A DNA stretch of 64,000 bases from Bradyrhizobium campsiandrae (GTDB lineage: Bacteria; Pseudomonadota; Alphaproteobacteria; Rhizobiales; Xanthobacteraceae), in assembly GCF_014529705.1 (NCBI RefSeq), contig NZ_JAANIH010000037.1, positions 22,171 through 86,170 on the forward strand. Direction: 5' to 3'. Within the stretch, counting starts at the first letter, position 1; every line of letters starts with the position of its first letter. Below the pieces are notes generated by a model. That model was not told the DNA's origin and did no database searches. It saw only the letters and a program-made list of their open reading frames with translations. A program made the translations under genes and the position numbers. Shown one piece after another: positions 8,062 to 16,852 of this stretch.

Positions 8062-8309
8062 AGCGTCGAGCCGACACGGCCGCCGTTCTCGATCAGGTCG
8101 CGCTCGCTGCAGCTGGCTGCGATCGCGACGGCCAGGGAATGAAGATGGCTGCGGCGATAGCAGAACAGCGCCAGCCTGGCGCGCGCGTCAGGGGAAACAC
8201 TTTCGACCAGCCTCGGCAGGCCACTCTCGCTGGCGCGGTACATCTCGCCAAGGAGCTCGTCGCGAACCGGGCAGAAATCGCTTTCATATGCGTCGCGGCT
8301 TGAAAACAT
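7911..8309 (-). CDS. Conserved-looking hypothetical protein, 132 residues
   Basis: It begins MFSSRDAYESDFCPVRDELL after a GGGAG ribosome site. It appears cytoplasmic and helical, with an Arg/Ala-rich centre containing FCYRRSHLHSLAVAIA and an acidic tail (DDEIDDEISEAVPA). No named family was recognised. Its 3' third overlaps the YkgJ-type gene on the other strand. The centre, with its well-placed start and biased codons, looks like a real gene. Confidence 0.65.
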   Translation of the reverse strand: MFSSRDAYESDFCPVRDELLGEMYRASESGLPRLVESVSPDARARLALFCYRRSHLHSLAVAIAASCSERDLIENGGRVGSTLYALSREGSTKSSPSLSGGRKPITLSTKPLSVLAPLDDEIDDEISEAVPA

Positions 8310-8514
8310 TGCAGTTCTCCCTCGTGTCAGGAAGATGCCGCGTAATTCTCTAATGAAAGGTTAACCACCGTGGGCGGTAGTCACCCGGTGTCCTTGCCTT
8401 ATGCCGCGAATCAGAAGAGCCCCCTAGCCGGGTTGAATACGGGGAACGGCGCGGTCCTCGTGGTCATGCATCGGAGGCAGCTTTTGGCAAGCCCTCGCGG
8501 CTGGAGGCCCGCCG

Positions 8515-8916
8515 CTAGTTCGCCGCCATGAAGATGGAAAGGCCGAAGCCGGTCAGATGGTGTAGCGCCTGGTCGACACCGATCAGGGTCCAGAACCAGG
8601 GGTGCTCCTGATTGACGCCGAGATTGGCCGAGACCAGTCCCTTGGCGCGATCAATCGTGATGTGAATGACGAAATCGATCAGCGCCACGAACCAGAATTT
8701 CGGTGCGATGATCAAAATCAGTGGCAGCGCAACTGCAAGGTGAACCAGGCAATGCACCAGAAGCGGCAAGGCCCAGCCGTGCTTCTGGTCCTTGCCGTGC
8801 GCCATCCACGCCGTTTGCAGGACGAAATCGGCGATGATGTGCTTGAAGGTGAGCAGCAACATCCAGCCAATAAGCGCTTCGACCGGAACCGCCGATGACA
8901 GGGGTGGAAACGACAA
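8515..8916 (-). CDS. DUF3307-containing membrane protein
   Basis: 133 residues with three to four hydrophobic segments. The N-terminal HIIADFVLQTAWMAHGKD is the DUF3307 signature. The conserved-looking histidines (HCLVHLAVAL, HITIDRAKG, DQALHHLTG) could be functional. The start is uncertain: the long form uses TTG at 8916, and an internal ATG at 8862 would begin where the family usually begins. Function unknown in the family. Confidence 0.75.
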   Translation of the reverse strand: MSFPPLSSAVPVEALIGWMLLLTFKHIIADFVLQTAWMAHGKDQKHGWALPLLVHCLVHLAVALPLILIIAPKFWFVALIDFVIHITIDRAKGLVSANLGVNQEHPWFWTLIGVDQALHHLTGFGLSIFMAAN

Positions 8917-9271
8917 AGCCGACGCCCTCGTTGAACTCGAAAAGAAAAAATGGAGCGTTCAGCGCAACTTCTTCTTGGACCCAGCGGATCGTCGGGACCT
9001 CTGATTTATGACATCTCCCGAGCCGGAATGCAGCCGGGGGGAACTGGAAAATCGCCAACTGTGGCTAAAGGGTGATAGGATGGCGAAGTGCCCCGCGCTG
9101 GAGAGTAAGGTTACCTTCGGCGCGAAATTTGCATTCTGTCGCTGGCGCGCTATCATCCGCAGGTAGAGGATTATTGCTCGTTTTTTCAGACGTTTACGAA
9201 AATTTTTCGCGCGTACTGCCGGCGATCGCCGCGCCTACCCGCAAATCCGAGAATAAGGCCAGAGTGCTGCC

Positions 9272-10711
9272 ATGAGTGCTGAAGGCCCGACCTCTTCGAC
9301 CGAACTGCCGCCGCCACGGCGTCCCAAGGTGATCAAGACCAATCAGCAGCAGGTTCTGCTGTATGTCGTGCTGACCCTGCTGTTGTCGTTGGCCACCGTC
9401 TGGGCCGGCCGAACCTTGTTGCACAATTCGGAGACGCTGATCTTCGCCGTCGGCGCCCCCAACAGCGACGAGGCGCTGTTTGCGACCAAACTCGCCAACG
9501 TGCTGAAGACCAACGCTTCGCGCTTCCGGGTCAAGATCGTCAATAACCCCGACAACGCCAAGGCAATCGCACTGTTCGACCACAGGCAGGCCGATCTCGC
9601 CGTCCTGCGTACCGATGCCAAGGTGCCCGTGCGGGCGCGCGCACTGGCGATCCTGGAGCACGATCTCGTGCTGCTGCTCGGTCCCGGCAACAAGAAGATC
9701 AAGTCGTTGGCCGAGCTGAAGAAGAAGAAGGTCGCCGTCCTCGCGGAGAACGACGCCTCGCTCGCCTTCGTCCGCAACATCCTCGACATCCCCGACGGCC
9801 CCGATGCCGCAAGGATCCAGATGGCCCCGCAAGGATCCACGCTGGACAAGCTGTTCGCGCCAGCCAATGGCTTCGGTGCGGTGATCGCCATCGTCCACGC
9901 TTCGAGGGCGGTGCGCGACAAGGCCTATGAGCAGGTCGCCAAGCGTGGCGGCTTCACGCTGAATGCGATCGACGATGCCAAGGCGCTGGTGCGCAAATTC
10001 CCCGGCATTTCCGACGAGACACTGACAGCAGGGACACTGTCCGCATCGCCCGAGATCCCCGACGACGATCTCGACACGATCGGCCTCGAATGGCTGCTGG
10101 TCGCCCAATCCAGGATGTCGGCAACCACCGCCGGCGACATCGCGCGCATCGTCTACGAGAACAAGTCCGCGCTCGGGCTCGACAATGGATTTGCGACCCA
10201 TATCGAGCCGGCTTCCGTCGAGAAGGACGCCTTCGTGATGGCCCATCAGGGCGCGGCCGACTACATCAACGACGACACCAAGTCGTTCATGGATAAGTAT
10301 AGCGACATGATGTATCTGGGCGCCGCCGCGCTCAGCGTCATCGGCTCGATCTTCGCTACGATCTACGCCAAGATCACCCGCATCGCGCCGGAAAAGGCGA
10401 GCGAGCTCTCCACCGCCATCCTCGATATCGGCGAACGCATCGAGCACGCCCATTCGCTGGACCAGCTCGAATGTCTCCAGGACGAGCTCGAGAGCATCCT
10501 GCGCGGCGCGGTGATCGGTTTGCGCGACGGCACGATCAGTACCGACGGGCTGGATACCTTCAGGCTCGGCTATGAATTCGTCCGCGACGAGATCGGGATG
10601 CGCCGTGACTACCTGAAACGCCATGCCGGCGAGGTTGAGAGGGTCGCGGCCCTGCCTCCCCCGCAGGACGACACCAACGTCGTCGTGGTGAAAACAGCTC
10701 AGAGTGCCTGA
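9272..10711 (+). CDS. TAXI-type TRAP solute-binding protein homologue, membrane-anchored
   Basis: 479 residues. A transmembrane anchor (about 28-46, VLLYVVLTLLLSLATVWAG) replaces a cleavable signal, and a second hydrophobic segment lies at about 348-366 (MMYLGAAALSVIGSIFATI). Between them is a NMT1/TAXI-like binding domain (FAVGAPNSDEALFATKLANVL onward). The C-terminal ~110 residues are helical and probably cytoplasmic. No DctQM-type TRAP permease is nearby, so transport is doubtful; a sensory or scaffolding role is possible. Confidence 0.8.
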   Translation: MSAEGPTSSTELPPPRRPKVIKTNQQQVLLYVVLTLLLSLATVWAGRTLLHNSETLIFAVGAPNSDEALFATKLANVLKTNASRFRVKIVNNPDNAKAIALFDHRQADLAVLRTDAKVPVRARALAILEHDLVLLLGPGNKKIKSLAELKKKKVAVLAENDASLAFVRNILDIPDGPDAARIQMAPQGSTLDKLFAPANGFGAVIAIVHASRAVRDKAYEQVAKRGGFTLNAIDDAKALVRKFPGISDETLTAGTLSASPEIPDDDLDTIGLEWLLVAQSRMSATTAGDIARIVYENKSALGLDNGFATHIEPASVEKDAFVMAHQGAADYINDDTKSFMDKYSDMMYLGAAALSVIGSIFATIYAKITRIAPEKASELSTAILDIGERIEHAHSLDQLECLQDELESILRGAVIGLRDGTISTDGLDTFRLGYEFVRDEIGMRRDYLKRHAGEVERVAALPPPQDDTNVVVVKTAQSA

Positions 10712-10799
10712 CGTATCTATTCCGTTGCGCATGGAGGGCCGCCCGAGGAACCGTTCCCCCGCACAACCGTTGGTTAGCCGCACAACCAGGGAACGCATC

Positions 10800-11018
10800 A
10801 TGCGTATCCTCCTCTTCATCATCTTGCTGGGAATGCTGATTGCGGTCGGTTATTTCGGCTATTCGGCCATGGCGGTGGAAGGCGACCCGATCCCGACAGA
10901 AGGTTACGTGGCGCTTGCACTAGGAGCGGGCTTCTCCGTGGTCGTCGGCATCGGTCTGATGGTGCTGCTGTTCTTCAGCAGCCGCCGCGGCTACGACGAG
11001 CCACCCCATTTCAAATAG
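10800..11018 (+). CDS. Small two-helix membrane protein
   Basis: 72 residues starting MRILLFIILLGML. Two hydrophobic segments (about 3-22 and 38-60) surround a short loop with EGDPIPTEGY, and the tail is charged (SSRRGYDEPPHFK). It sits 88 bases after the TAXI-type gene on the same strand. No family was recognised. The pattern of an inner-membrane protein of this size makes the gene plausible. Confidence 0.65.
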   Translation: MRILLFIILLGMLIAVGYFGYSAMAVEGDPIPTEGYVALALGAGFSVVVGIGLMVLLFFSSRRGYDEPPHFK

Positions 11019-11188
11019 TTACCACGCCCGGCGCCTCCCCAGCGCCCTGCACAATGCATCCGCGCCCGGATCTGGGCGGATGGTGTGGCTGGCCGCCCAT
11101 CGTTGACGGCCCCGATGCGGGCAGGCACTTTGGCGCCCGAAGCCCCAACCCCCCGGGGCGCAAGAACCAGACCGAACCGCCATCTCGT

Positions 11189-12298
11189 ATGTCCAAGCCG
11201 ATGTTTCCCGCTCTGGCCCAGTTCGTGGCCGCGACCGCCGGCCGCAACATGACCAAGGCGGCCTATGTGGCCGTGACCGTCGGGGTGCTCAGCATGGTGC
11301 TGCTGACGCTCAATCCGGCCTATGAGACGGCGCACCGCTGGGTCGATTTTCTGCTGTGGGCCTGCCTGGTCTACTTCGTGTTCGAATGGCTGGTCCGCCT
11401 ACGCCACATGGCACGGCAGGGCCGGCTCGCCCTCTACATGACCTCATCCGCTGGGGTGGTTGATGCATTGGGGGCGCTGGCGGTGCCGGTCGCGCTGATT
11501 CTCGGCGCCGAGCCCAAGACGGCCTGGCTGCTCAGCGTGCTCTGGGTCTTGAAGGTGGTGCCGGGCATCCCCGGCCTGCGCCAGCTCCGGCGCGTGCTGG
11601 TGCTGGAATCGGGGCCGCTGGTCAGCGTGCTCGTGATCTTCCTGATGGTGGTGTTTCTCGCCTCCGTCGCTGAATATTTCCTCGAACGGGACGTGCAGCC
11701 GCAGACGTTCGGCAGCGTCCCTGCCGCGCTGTGGTGGGCCGTCGTCACCTTGACCACGACAGGCTATGGCGACGTCGTGCCGGTCACCCCGCTCGGCCGC
11801 ATGGTCGCCGCATTGGTGATGATCTCCGGTCTCGGCGTGTTCGGCCTCTGGACCGGTATTCTGGCGACCGGCTTCGCCGCGGAAACCCGTCGCGACAATT
11901 TCCTCAAGACCTGGGAATCCGTCAGCAAGGTGCCGTTCTTCGCGGCGCTGGGCCCAGCGGCCATCGCCGACGTCACCCACATGCTGCGCACCATGGAGCT
12001 GCCGGCGCGCACCATGATCATCCGCAAGGGTGCACAGGGTGACTGCATGTATTTCATCGCCGCAGGCGAGGTCGAGGTCGACCTGCCCGGCAAGAAGGTT
12101 CAGCTCGGCGAAGGTGCCTTCTTCGGCGAGATGGCATTGCTCGGCAACAACATGCGCGGTGCCAATGTCTCGACCACGAAGGTGTCGCGGCTGCTGGTGC
12201 TCGACCTCGTCGACTTCCGCGTGCTGATGGCGCGGCATCCCGATCTCGCCGAGACCATCGATGCCGAAGCGAAGCGCCGCGCGCTCGAAAACAGGTAA
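11189..12298 (+). CDS. Cyclic-nucleotide-gated potassium channel, MlotiK1-like
   Basis: 369 residues from the chosen ATG; an in-frame ATG at 11054 would add 45 residues that look non-coding. There are six membrane segments, and the selectivity filter TTTGYGD is at 189-195. The following S6 ends in GLWTGILATGF as in Mesorhizobium MlotiK1. A C-linker leads to a cNMP-binding domain (about 265-360) whose phosphate-binding cassette reads GAFFGEMALL then RGANVST. It lacks the regular S4 arginine array of voltage-gated channels. Expected role: cAMP-opened potassium flux across the inner membrane. Confidence 0.9.
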   Translation: MSKPMFPALAQFVAATAGRNMTKAAYVAVTVGVLSMVLLTLNPAYETAHRWVDFLLWACLVYFVFEWLVRLRHMARQGRLALYMTSSAGVVDALGALAVPVALILGAEPKTAWLLSVLWVLKVVPGIPGLRQLRRVLVLESGPLVSVLVIFLMVVFLASVAEYFLERDVQPQTFGSVPAALWWAVVTLTTTGYGDVVPVTPLGRMVAALVMISGLGVFGLWTGILATGFAAETRRDNFLKTWESVSKVPFFAALGPAAIADVTHMLRTMELPARTMIIRKGAQGDCMYFIAAGEVEVDLPGKKVQLGEGAFFGEMALLGNNMRGANVSTTKVSRLLVLDLVDFRVLMARHPDLAETIDAEAKRRALENR

Positions 12299-12310
12299 AG
12301 GGAGACAAGA

Positions 12311-13096
12311 ATGTCGGAGACCACCGACGCGGCAAGTAGCCCCGCGCTCGAAATCAGCAGCGCCCGCGCCACCATCCGCTTGAACCGGCCAAAACATCTC
12401 AACCGGCTCCAGCCGGAAGATCTCGGCGAACTGCTGAAACTGTTCGACCAGGTCGAGGCCGACCCTGATATCCGCGTGCTGGTGCTGACCGGCACGGGAC
12501 GCGCCTTCTCGGCCGGCTATGACCTCAATTCGGTCGCCGAGCGCGCAGTGAGCGCCAACGAGCAACAGAGCGCGGGCTCGGCATTCGAGGTCGTCGTCAA
12601 CCGCCTGGAGGATCTCGGCGTGCCGACGATCTGCCGGCTTAATGGCGGCGTCTATGGCGGCTCAACCGACCTCGCGCTCGCCTGCGATTTTCGCATCGGG
12701 GTCGATACCGCCGAGATGTTCATGCCGGCAGCGCGGCTGGGACTGCATTATTACCGGAGCGGCCTCAAACGCTACGTGACGCGGCTCGGCGTCGACAATG
12801 CGAAAAAACTGTTCCTGACGGCACAGAAGATCACCGCTCCGGAGATGCTGAGAATTGGCTATCTCACCGCCATGGTGCCGGTCGAATTCCTCGACGAAGA
12901 AGTCGACAAACTCGCCAATGTCCTCGCCGGCAACGCGCCGCAGGCGATGCGCGGCATGAAGCGCGCGATCAACGAATTCGCCCGCGGCGAACTCGACGAG
13001 GCCGCCGCCGACCAGCGCCATCGCGAGAGCATGCGCGGCGACGAGATCAAGGAAGGCATCAAGGCGTTCGCCGAGAAACGAGCACCGAGATTTTGA
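12311..13096 (+). CDS. Enoyl-CoA hydratase/isomerase family protein
   Basis: 261 residues, crotonase fold. Oxyanion-hole regions are AFSAGYDLNSVAE (about 61) and RLNGGVYGGSTDLALACDF (about 105). The usual catalytic glutamates are not obvious: the active-site segment reads AEMFMPAARLGLHYY, where canonical hydratases have a conserved Glu-Gly pair. The reaction may thus differ from simple hydration. It follows the channel gene by 12 bases after an AAAGGGAGACAAGA ribosome site. Substrate unknown. Confidence 0.85.
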   Translation: MSETTDAASSPALEISSARATIRLNRPKHLNRLQPEDLGELLKLFDQVEADPDIRVLVLTGTGRAFSAGYDLNSVAERAVSANEQQSAGSAFEVVVNRLEDLGVPTICRLNGGVYGGSTDLALACDFRIGVDTAEMFMPAARLGLHYYRSGLKRYVTRLGVDNAKKLFLTAQKITAPEMLRIGYLTAMVPVEFLDEEVDKLANVLAGNAPQAMRGMKRAINEFARGELDEAAADQRHRESMRGDEIKEGIKAFAEKRAPRF

Positions 13097-13162
13097 TTCC
13101 TCCCGCCGTCCCAGGTCTGCGCCTACGATTGCCCGGGCGACAGCGGAGATTGAGGCACTTCC

Positions 13163-13807
13163 TCAGCCCCCCGCAGCTTTGGCATGCTGCACCGCCATCT
13201 CGTCATCCGCCGCATTGATCCGCTGGAACGCAGGCCGCGAGGTCATGCGCTCGGCATAGCGGACGAACACATCCTTCTTCGGCACGATGCCGAACATCAT
13301 GGTCCAGCTCAATGCGACGCCCCACAGGACATCGGCGGCCGTCATGCGCTCGCCGAGCAGATACGGCCCCTTCGACAGCTGCGCCTCGAGCGCGCCCAGC
13401 ATGGTGTCGTAATCTGCATAGGGTGACTGCGTGATCGGCGCGGGCTCGCGCTGCATGAACCTGTCGATCAAGGCAGGCTCGAACGACGAGCCATAATATG
13501 CGATCCAGCGCAGATATGGGCCACGCAACGGGTCGTTGAGCGCGGGCGTGAGCCCGGCCTGCGGGAAGAGGTCGGCGAGAAAAATGGTTATGGCGACCTG
13601 CTCGGTGATGAGTTCCCCGCGGTAATGAACCGCCGGCACTTTGCCGAGCGGGTTAATGGCGAGATAGGCGGACTGGCGCTGCTCGCCGGCTTTCATGTTG
13701 AGGACATGGAGATCATAGGGCGCTCCCAGTTCCTCCAGCAGCACTCGCGTGCCGGTGGCCCGGCTCTGCGGCGAATAATACAGCGTGATGCGGTTCGGAT
13801 CGCTCAT
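13163..13807 (-). CDS. Glutathione S-transferase family protein
   Basis: 214 residues. The N-terminal thioredoxin-like domain starts ITLYYSPQSRATGTRVLLEE, with the conserved NPLGKVPAVHYRGELITEQVAI block (Pro about 55, Glu-Gln about 68). The all-helical domain includes TAADVLWGVALSW. It resembles the common bacterial beta/theta-like GSTs with a Ser rather than Cys in the active-site loop. It is divergent from a YafY regulator, with a perfect 31-bp operator-like repeat between them. Confidence 0.88.
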   Translation of the reverse strand: MSDPNRITLYYSPQSRATGTRVLLEELGAPYDLHVLNMKAGEQRQSAYLAINPLGKVPAVHYRGELITEQVAITIFLADLFPQAGLTPALNDPLRGPYLRWIAYYGSSFEPALIDRFMQREPAPITQSPYADYDTMLGALEAQLSKGPYLLGERMTAADVLWGVALSWTMMFGIVPKKDVFVRYAERMTSRPAFQRINAADDEMAVQHAKAAGG

Positions 13808-13850
13808 GGCGGGTCTCCTCGGGGCGGCTTTCGATGGCGCATCCTACCGA

Positions 13851-13881
13851 ACCATACCTGACATCCTGTGTCAGGTATGGT
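13851..13881. promoter_or_regulatory. Perfect 13-5-13 inverted repeat, putative operator
   Basis: Arms ACCATACCTGACA and TGTCAGGTATGGT around TCCTG. It lies 44 bases upstream of the GST start and 11 bases before the regulator start. It shares the core ACATCCTG and TGTCAG half with the site at 6805-6828, which serves the paralogous regulator. The position suggests autorepression plus control of the GST gene. Confidence 0.75.
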
Positions 13882-13891
13882 TTAAGGGATC

Positions 13892-14872
13892 ATGCGCGCG
13901 AGCCGAATGTTGTCGATCCTCACCACCCTGCAGGCCAAGGGGCAGGTCACGGCACCTGAGCTGGCTGAGGCCTGCGAGGTCTCGGTTCGCACCATCTATC
14001 GCGACATCGACGCGCTCGCGGCGTCCGGCGTTCCTGTTTATGCCGACCGCGGCGCGGAGGGTGGTTACCGCCTGCTCGATGGCTATCGCGTACGGCTGAA
14101 CGGGCTGTCTCAAAGCGAAGCCGGCGCACTCTTCCTCGCCGGGCTCCCGGGGCCGGCAGCGGCGCTGGGACTGGACGCTGCGATGATCGCCGCACAGAAC
14201 AAGCTGATGGCGGCGCTGCCGGCGAATTTGCGCGAAGACGCCGGCCGGATGCAGGAGCGCTTCCATCTGGATGCGCCAGGTTGGTTCGGCGAGGCAGAAA
14301 AGCCAGAGCATCTGCGCGCGATCGCTGGCGCGACCCTCCGCGGGACGCTGATCAAGATCCGTTATCACAGCTGGCGGGCCGAGAAGCAGCGCCATGTCGC
14401 CCCGCTCGGCCTCGTGCTGAAAGGCGGCAGCTGGTATCTCGCCGGTCAAGTCGATGGCAGCGTGCGCACCTATCGTGTCGCACGCGTGCTCGACTGCATC
14501 GCGCTCGATGAACATTTCGATCGTCCCACCAATTTCGACCTCGCTGCCTATTGGCAGGACGCAACGTTGCGGTTAGAGGCCGAGATGCACCCGAACGTCG
14601 CGGTCGTGCGGCTGTCGCCGTTCGGCGTGAAGCTGCTCGATGCACTGAGCCAGCCTTACGTCAAGGCGCGCACGCAAATTGAAGAGGCCGTTGATGCGGA
14701 CGGCTGGCGTATCGCCAGGGTGCCGACGGGGAAAACCTCCTGGCATGCCGCAGCGGAATTGTTGCGGCTCGGACCAGAAGCCGAAGTGCTTGAGCCCGCG
14801 GACCTCCGCGAGAAGATGGCCGAGCTGACACGATCAATGGCGGCGCGTTATCGCGCGGCGCCGGAAGCCTGA
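13892..14872 (+). CDS. YafY family (HTH-WYL) transcriptional regulator
   Basis: 326 residues: winged helix (about 1-60, VSVRTIYRDIDALAASGVPVYADRG), middle WYL domain (about 140-205, LIKIRYHSWRAEKQRHVAPLGLVLKGGSWYLAG), and a C-terminal WCX-like extension (about 220-320). It is longer than the paralogue at 6883, which lacks the WCX part. It starts 11 bases after the inverted repeat at 13851-13881. Predicted role: ligand-responsive control of the divergent GST gene and of itself. Confidence 0.88.
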   Translation: MRASRMLSILTTLQAKGQVTAPELAEACEVSVRTIYRDIDALAASGVPVYADRGAEGGYRLLDGYRVRLNGLSQSEAGALFLAGLPGPAAALGLDAAMIAAQNKLMAALPANLREDAGRMQERFHLDAPGWFGEAEKPEHLRAIAGATLRGTLIKIRYHSWRAEKQRHVAPLGLVLKGGSWYLAGQVDGSVRTYRVARVLDCIALDEHFDRPTNFDLAAYWQDATLRLEAEMHPNVAVVRLSPFGVKLLDALSQPYVKARTQIEEAVDADGWRIARVPTGKTSWHAAAELLRLGPEAEVLEPADLREKMAELTRSMAARYRAAPEA

Positions 14873-15010
14873 CGGCGGCGCATTCCGCCAACGCCCGCGA
14901 AACACTCTTGAAACACGATTCTCGTCCTGCTGCATGAACGCATTTGCGCGTCGTCTCGACCGAGGAGCAGGGACACAACAACGGCCTTTGCGCCACACTG
15001 GAGAATGAAG

Positions 15011-15250
15011 ATGTTTCGTAAGCTTGCCCTTGGTCTGATCGCCGCAGGTTCGCTTGGCGCTGCCGCTCTCGCCCCCACCGCCGCTTCGGCTCACGGTTTT
15101 CACCATCACTGGGGTCCCGGCTGGGGCTTTGGTTATGGCGGCCTTTACGTCAACACCGGCATCAGCAACTGCTACCAGGAGCGCGTCGTCCAGACCCGCC
15201 ACGGCCTGCGCGTGCGCGTCGTGAATATCTGCGGCTACGGAATCTACTGA
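15011..15250 (+). CDS. Small secreted protein, Gly/His/aromatic-rich
   Basis: 79 residues from the ATG that stands seven bases after GGAG; an ATG two codons earlier is too close to it. A classical signal peptide ends near APTAASA. The mature ~50 residues begin HGFHHHWGPGWGFGYGG and contain two cysteines (SNCYQERVV, VNICGYGIY) that could form a disulfide. Many rhizobial small secreted proteins look like this; function is unknown. A hairpin at 15272 probably ends the transcript. Confidence 0.75.
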   Translation: MFRKLALGLIAAGSLGAAALAPTAASAHGFHHHWGPGWGFGYGGLYVNTGISNCYQERVVQTRHGLRVRVVNICGYGIY

Positions 15251-15271
15251 TACCGGTCGCTCTCGACAAAG

Positions 15272-15300
15272 CCCCGGCCGCCACGCGACCGGGGTTCGTC
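15272..15300 (+). terminator. Probable terminator hairpin
   Basis: CCCCGG-C-CGC / GCG-A-CCGGGG with one internal mismatch and a CAC loop, then a weak TTCGTCGT tail. It lies between the small secreted gene and the convergent REC-EAL gene. Confidence 0.5.
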
Positions 15301-15303
15301 GTG

Positions 15304-16551
15304 TCAGCTCGCAAGAAGCGCCGTCTCTGGCATCACGCATTGCGGCGATCCGACCTGCTCGCCGGCTTGGGCATTACGTTGCGATATCCATCGCTCGGCG
15401 CGCGAGCGGCGCAGTGACGGCGCAAAGAAGAAGCCTTGTGCAACGTCGCAGCCGATCCGGCGAATGATGTCAAGCGCTTCCTGACTTTCGACCCCCTCGG
15501 CCACGACCTTCATGTTGAACGCCTTGGCCAACGCAACCGAAGCGTCGACGATCTTCATCATGTCGTCGTCGGCTTCGCAGCCTCTGATGAAGGACTGATC
15601 GATCTTGAGCTCGCTGAAGGGCAGCCGCGCCAGCGCCGCAAGCGACGAATAGCCGGTGCCGAAATCGTCGATCGCCGTGCCGATCTTCTTGATCCGCAGC
15701 CGCACCAGAATGTCGTTGGCGCGGTCGACGTCGGCCATCGCCGTGGTCTCGGTGATCTCCACCGTCAGCGCCGACGGAGGGATGTTTTCGCGGCGCAGGA
15801 TCTCCTCGATCCGCTCCGGCAATCTCAGGTCCGACATCAGCGAGCCCGATATGTTGACGGCGATGGTGAAGCCTGGATTGCGCTCGATCAGCTTGCGCCC
15901 CTGCGACATCGCCGACGACAGCACACAATCGGTCACCTCGCGCATGAGGCCCGCTTCCTCGACAATCGGAATGAACACCAACGGCGAAACCATGCCGAAT
16001 TCCGCGGTTCGCCAGCGCGCAAGCGCCTCCGCGCCGATGACCTTTCCAGTCTGAAGCGCGATCTTGGGCTGGAATTCCACAAAGAATTCGCCGTCGGCGA
16101 GGCCGCGCGCGATTCTGTCGGGCGTGATCTGCAGCAAGGGCGAGACGGACGTTGTGGCCAGCGGCGAACGCTGCGGCAATTCGAGCGCTTTGCGCAGGCG
16201 GTTGAGATCGAGCGGCTTGGTCAGGCAGCCGCCGATGGGCAGCTTCAGGCCGTTCGCGACCCGGCGGGTCGCCTTCATGATGCGATCGTCGCAACCGCTG
16301 ATGATGACGATCGACATCGCCTGGAGGTTTCGCTCGGCGACAAAGCGCAGCAGTTCCACGCCATCCCGCTCGCCGAGCGACAGATCGAGCGCCATGATCT
16401 CGAAAGTATCGCGCGCCAGGAGTTCGGTAGCAGCCTCGAAGGACGGAGCGACGACAGTGTCATAGCCGAGCTTCGCTCCGATCTTGCTGATCAGGACCCG
16501 CTGGACCAGATCGTCATCGACCACCAGAAGACGGCTTCTCGTCGTACTCAT
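15304..16551 (-). CDS. Response regulator with C-terminal EAL domain
   Basis: 415 residues from the ATG that follows AGGAG by 11 bases. The REC domain (about 5-120) has the acidic cluster VVDDD, phospho-acceptor Asp in IMALDLSL and the LTKP lysine. The EAL domain (about 145-385) keeps IGAEALARW, NISGSL, EITET, DDFGTGYSSL, KIDQSFI and EGVES, so the metal-binding residues for c-di-GMP hydrolysis are present. Expected role: phosphorylation-controlled cyclic-di-GMP phosphodiesterase. No histidine kinase is adjacent. Confidence 0.9.
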   Translation of the reverse strand: MSTTRSRLLVVDDDLVQRVLISKIGAKLGYDTVVAPSFEAATELLARDTFEIMALDLSLGERDGVELLRFVAERNLQAMSIVIISGCDDRIMKATRRVANGLKLPIGGCLTKPLDLNRLRKALELPQRSPLATTSVSPLLQITPDRIARGLADGEFFVEFQPKIALQTGKVIGAEALARWRTAEFGMVSPLVFIPIVEEAGLMREVTDCVLSSAMSQGRKLIERNPGFTIAVNISGSLMSDLRLPERIEEILRRENIPPSALTVEITETTAMADVDRANDILVRLRIKKIGTAIDDFGTGYSSLAALARLPFSELKIDQSFIRGCEADDDMMKIVDASVALAKAFNMKVVAEGVESQEALDIIRRIGCDVAQGFFFAPSLRRSRAERWISQRNAQAGEQVGSPQCVMPETALLAS

Positions 16552-16852
16552 TGCCAATCTCTCCTGTCATCGACGGCGCTGATCCTTCGAAGCTAGAGCA
16601 GCGGGCTCACCCCGCAGTGAATACAAGACGGCTAAAACTTTCTCGATTGGGAAGAACTTGTTAGCCACGTTTCGGCGAGCGATAAACGATTGATTTTCAT
16701 CGATTTTTCCGCGCCTCCTGGCAGCGACGCGGCAGGCGGTATCAGAATGATCCAGCCGGTCTGCGTGTGCGATGAACGCGCGGTAAAGGTGCCTATCGGA
16801 AGCCGGCAAATGCTCGCCAAGCTCCAGGCAGGCGCAGTAAGCGAATGTCCGA
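16552..16852. other. Intergenic region without a convincing gene
   Basis: About 300 bases between two minus-strand genes. A GCGGG-ctcac-CCCGC stem near 16610 could be part of the desaturase transcript end. The AT-richer stretch around 16625-16720 probably holds the promoter of the REC-EAL gene. Open frames here have no ribosome site or recognisable sequence. Confidence 0.4.

Noticed and set aside
8651..9058. Possible 135-residue protein upstream of the DUF3307 gene
   Set aside because: Its second half is an out-of-frame reading of the DUF3307 gene, and the first half has no recognisable feature.
9194..10822. A 542-residue minus-strand open frame
   Set aside because: Antisense to the TAXI-type gene, with shadow-type composition and no ribosome site.
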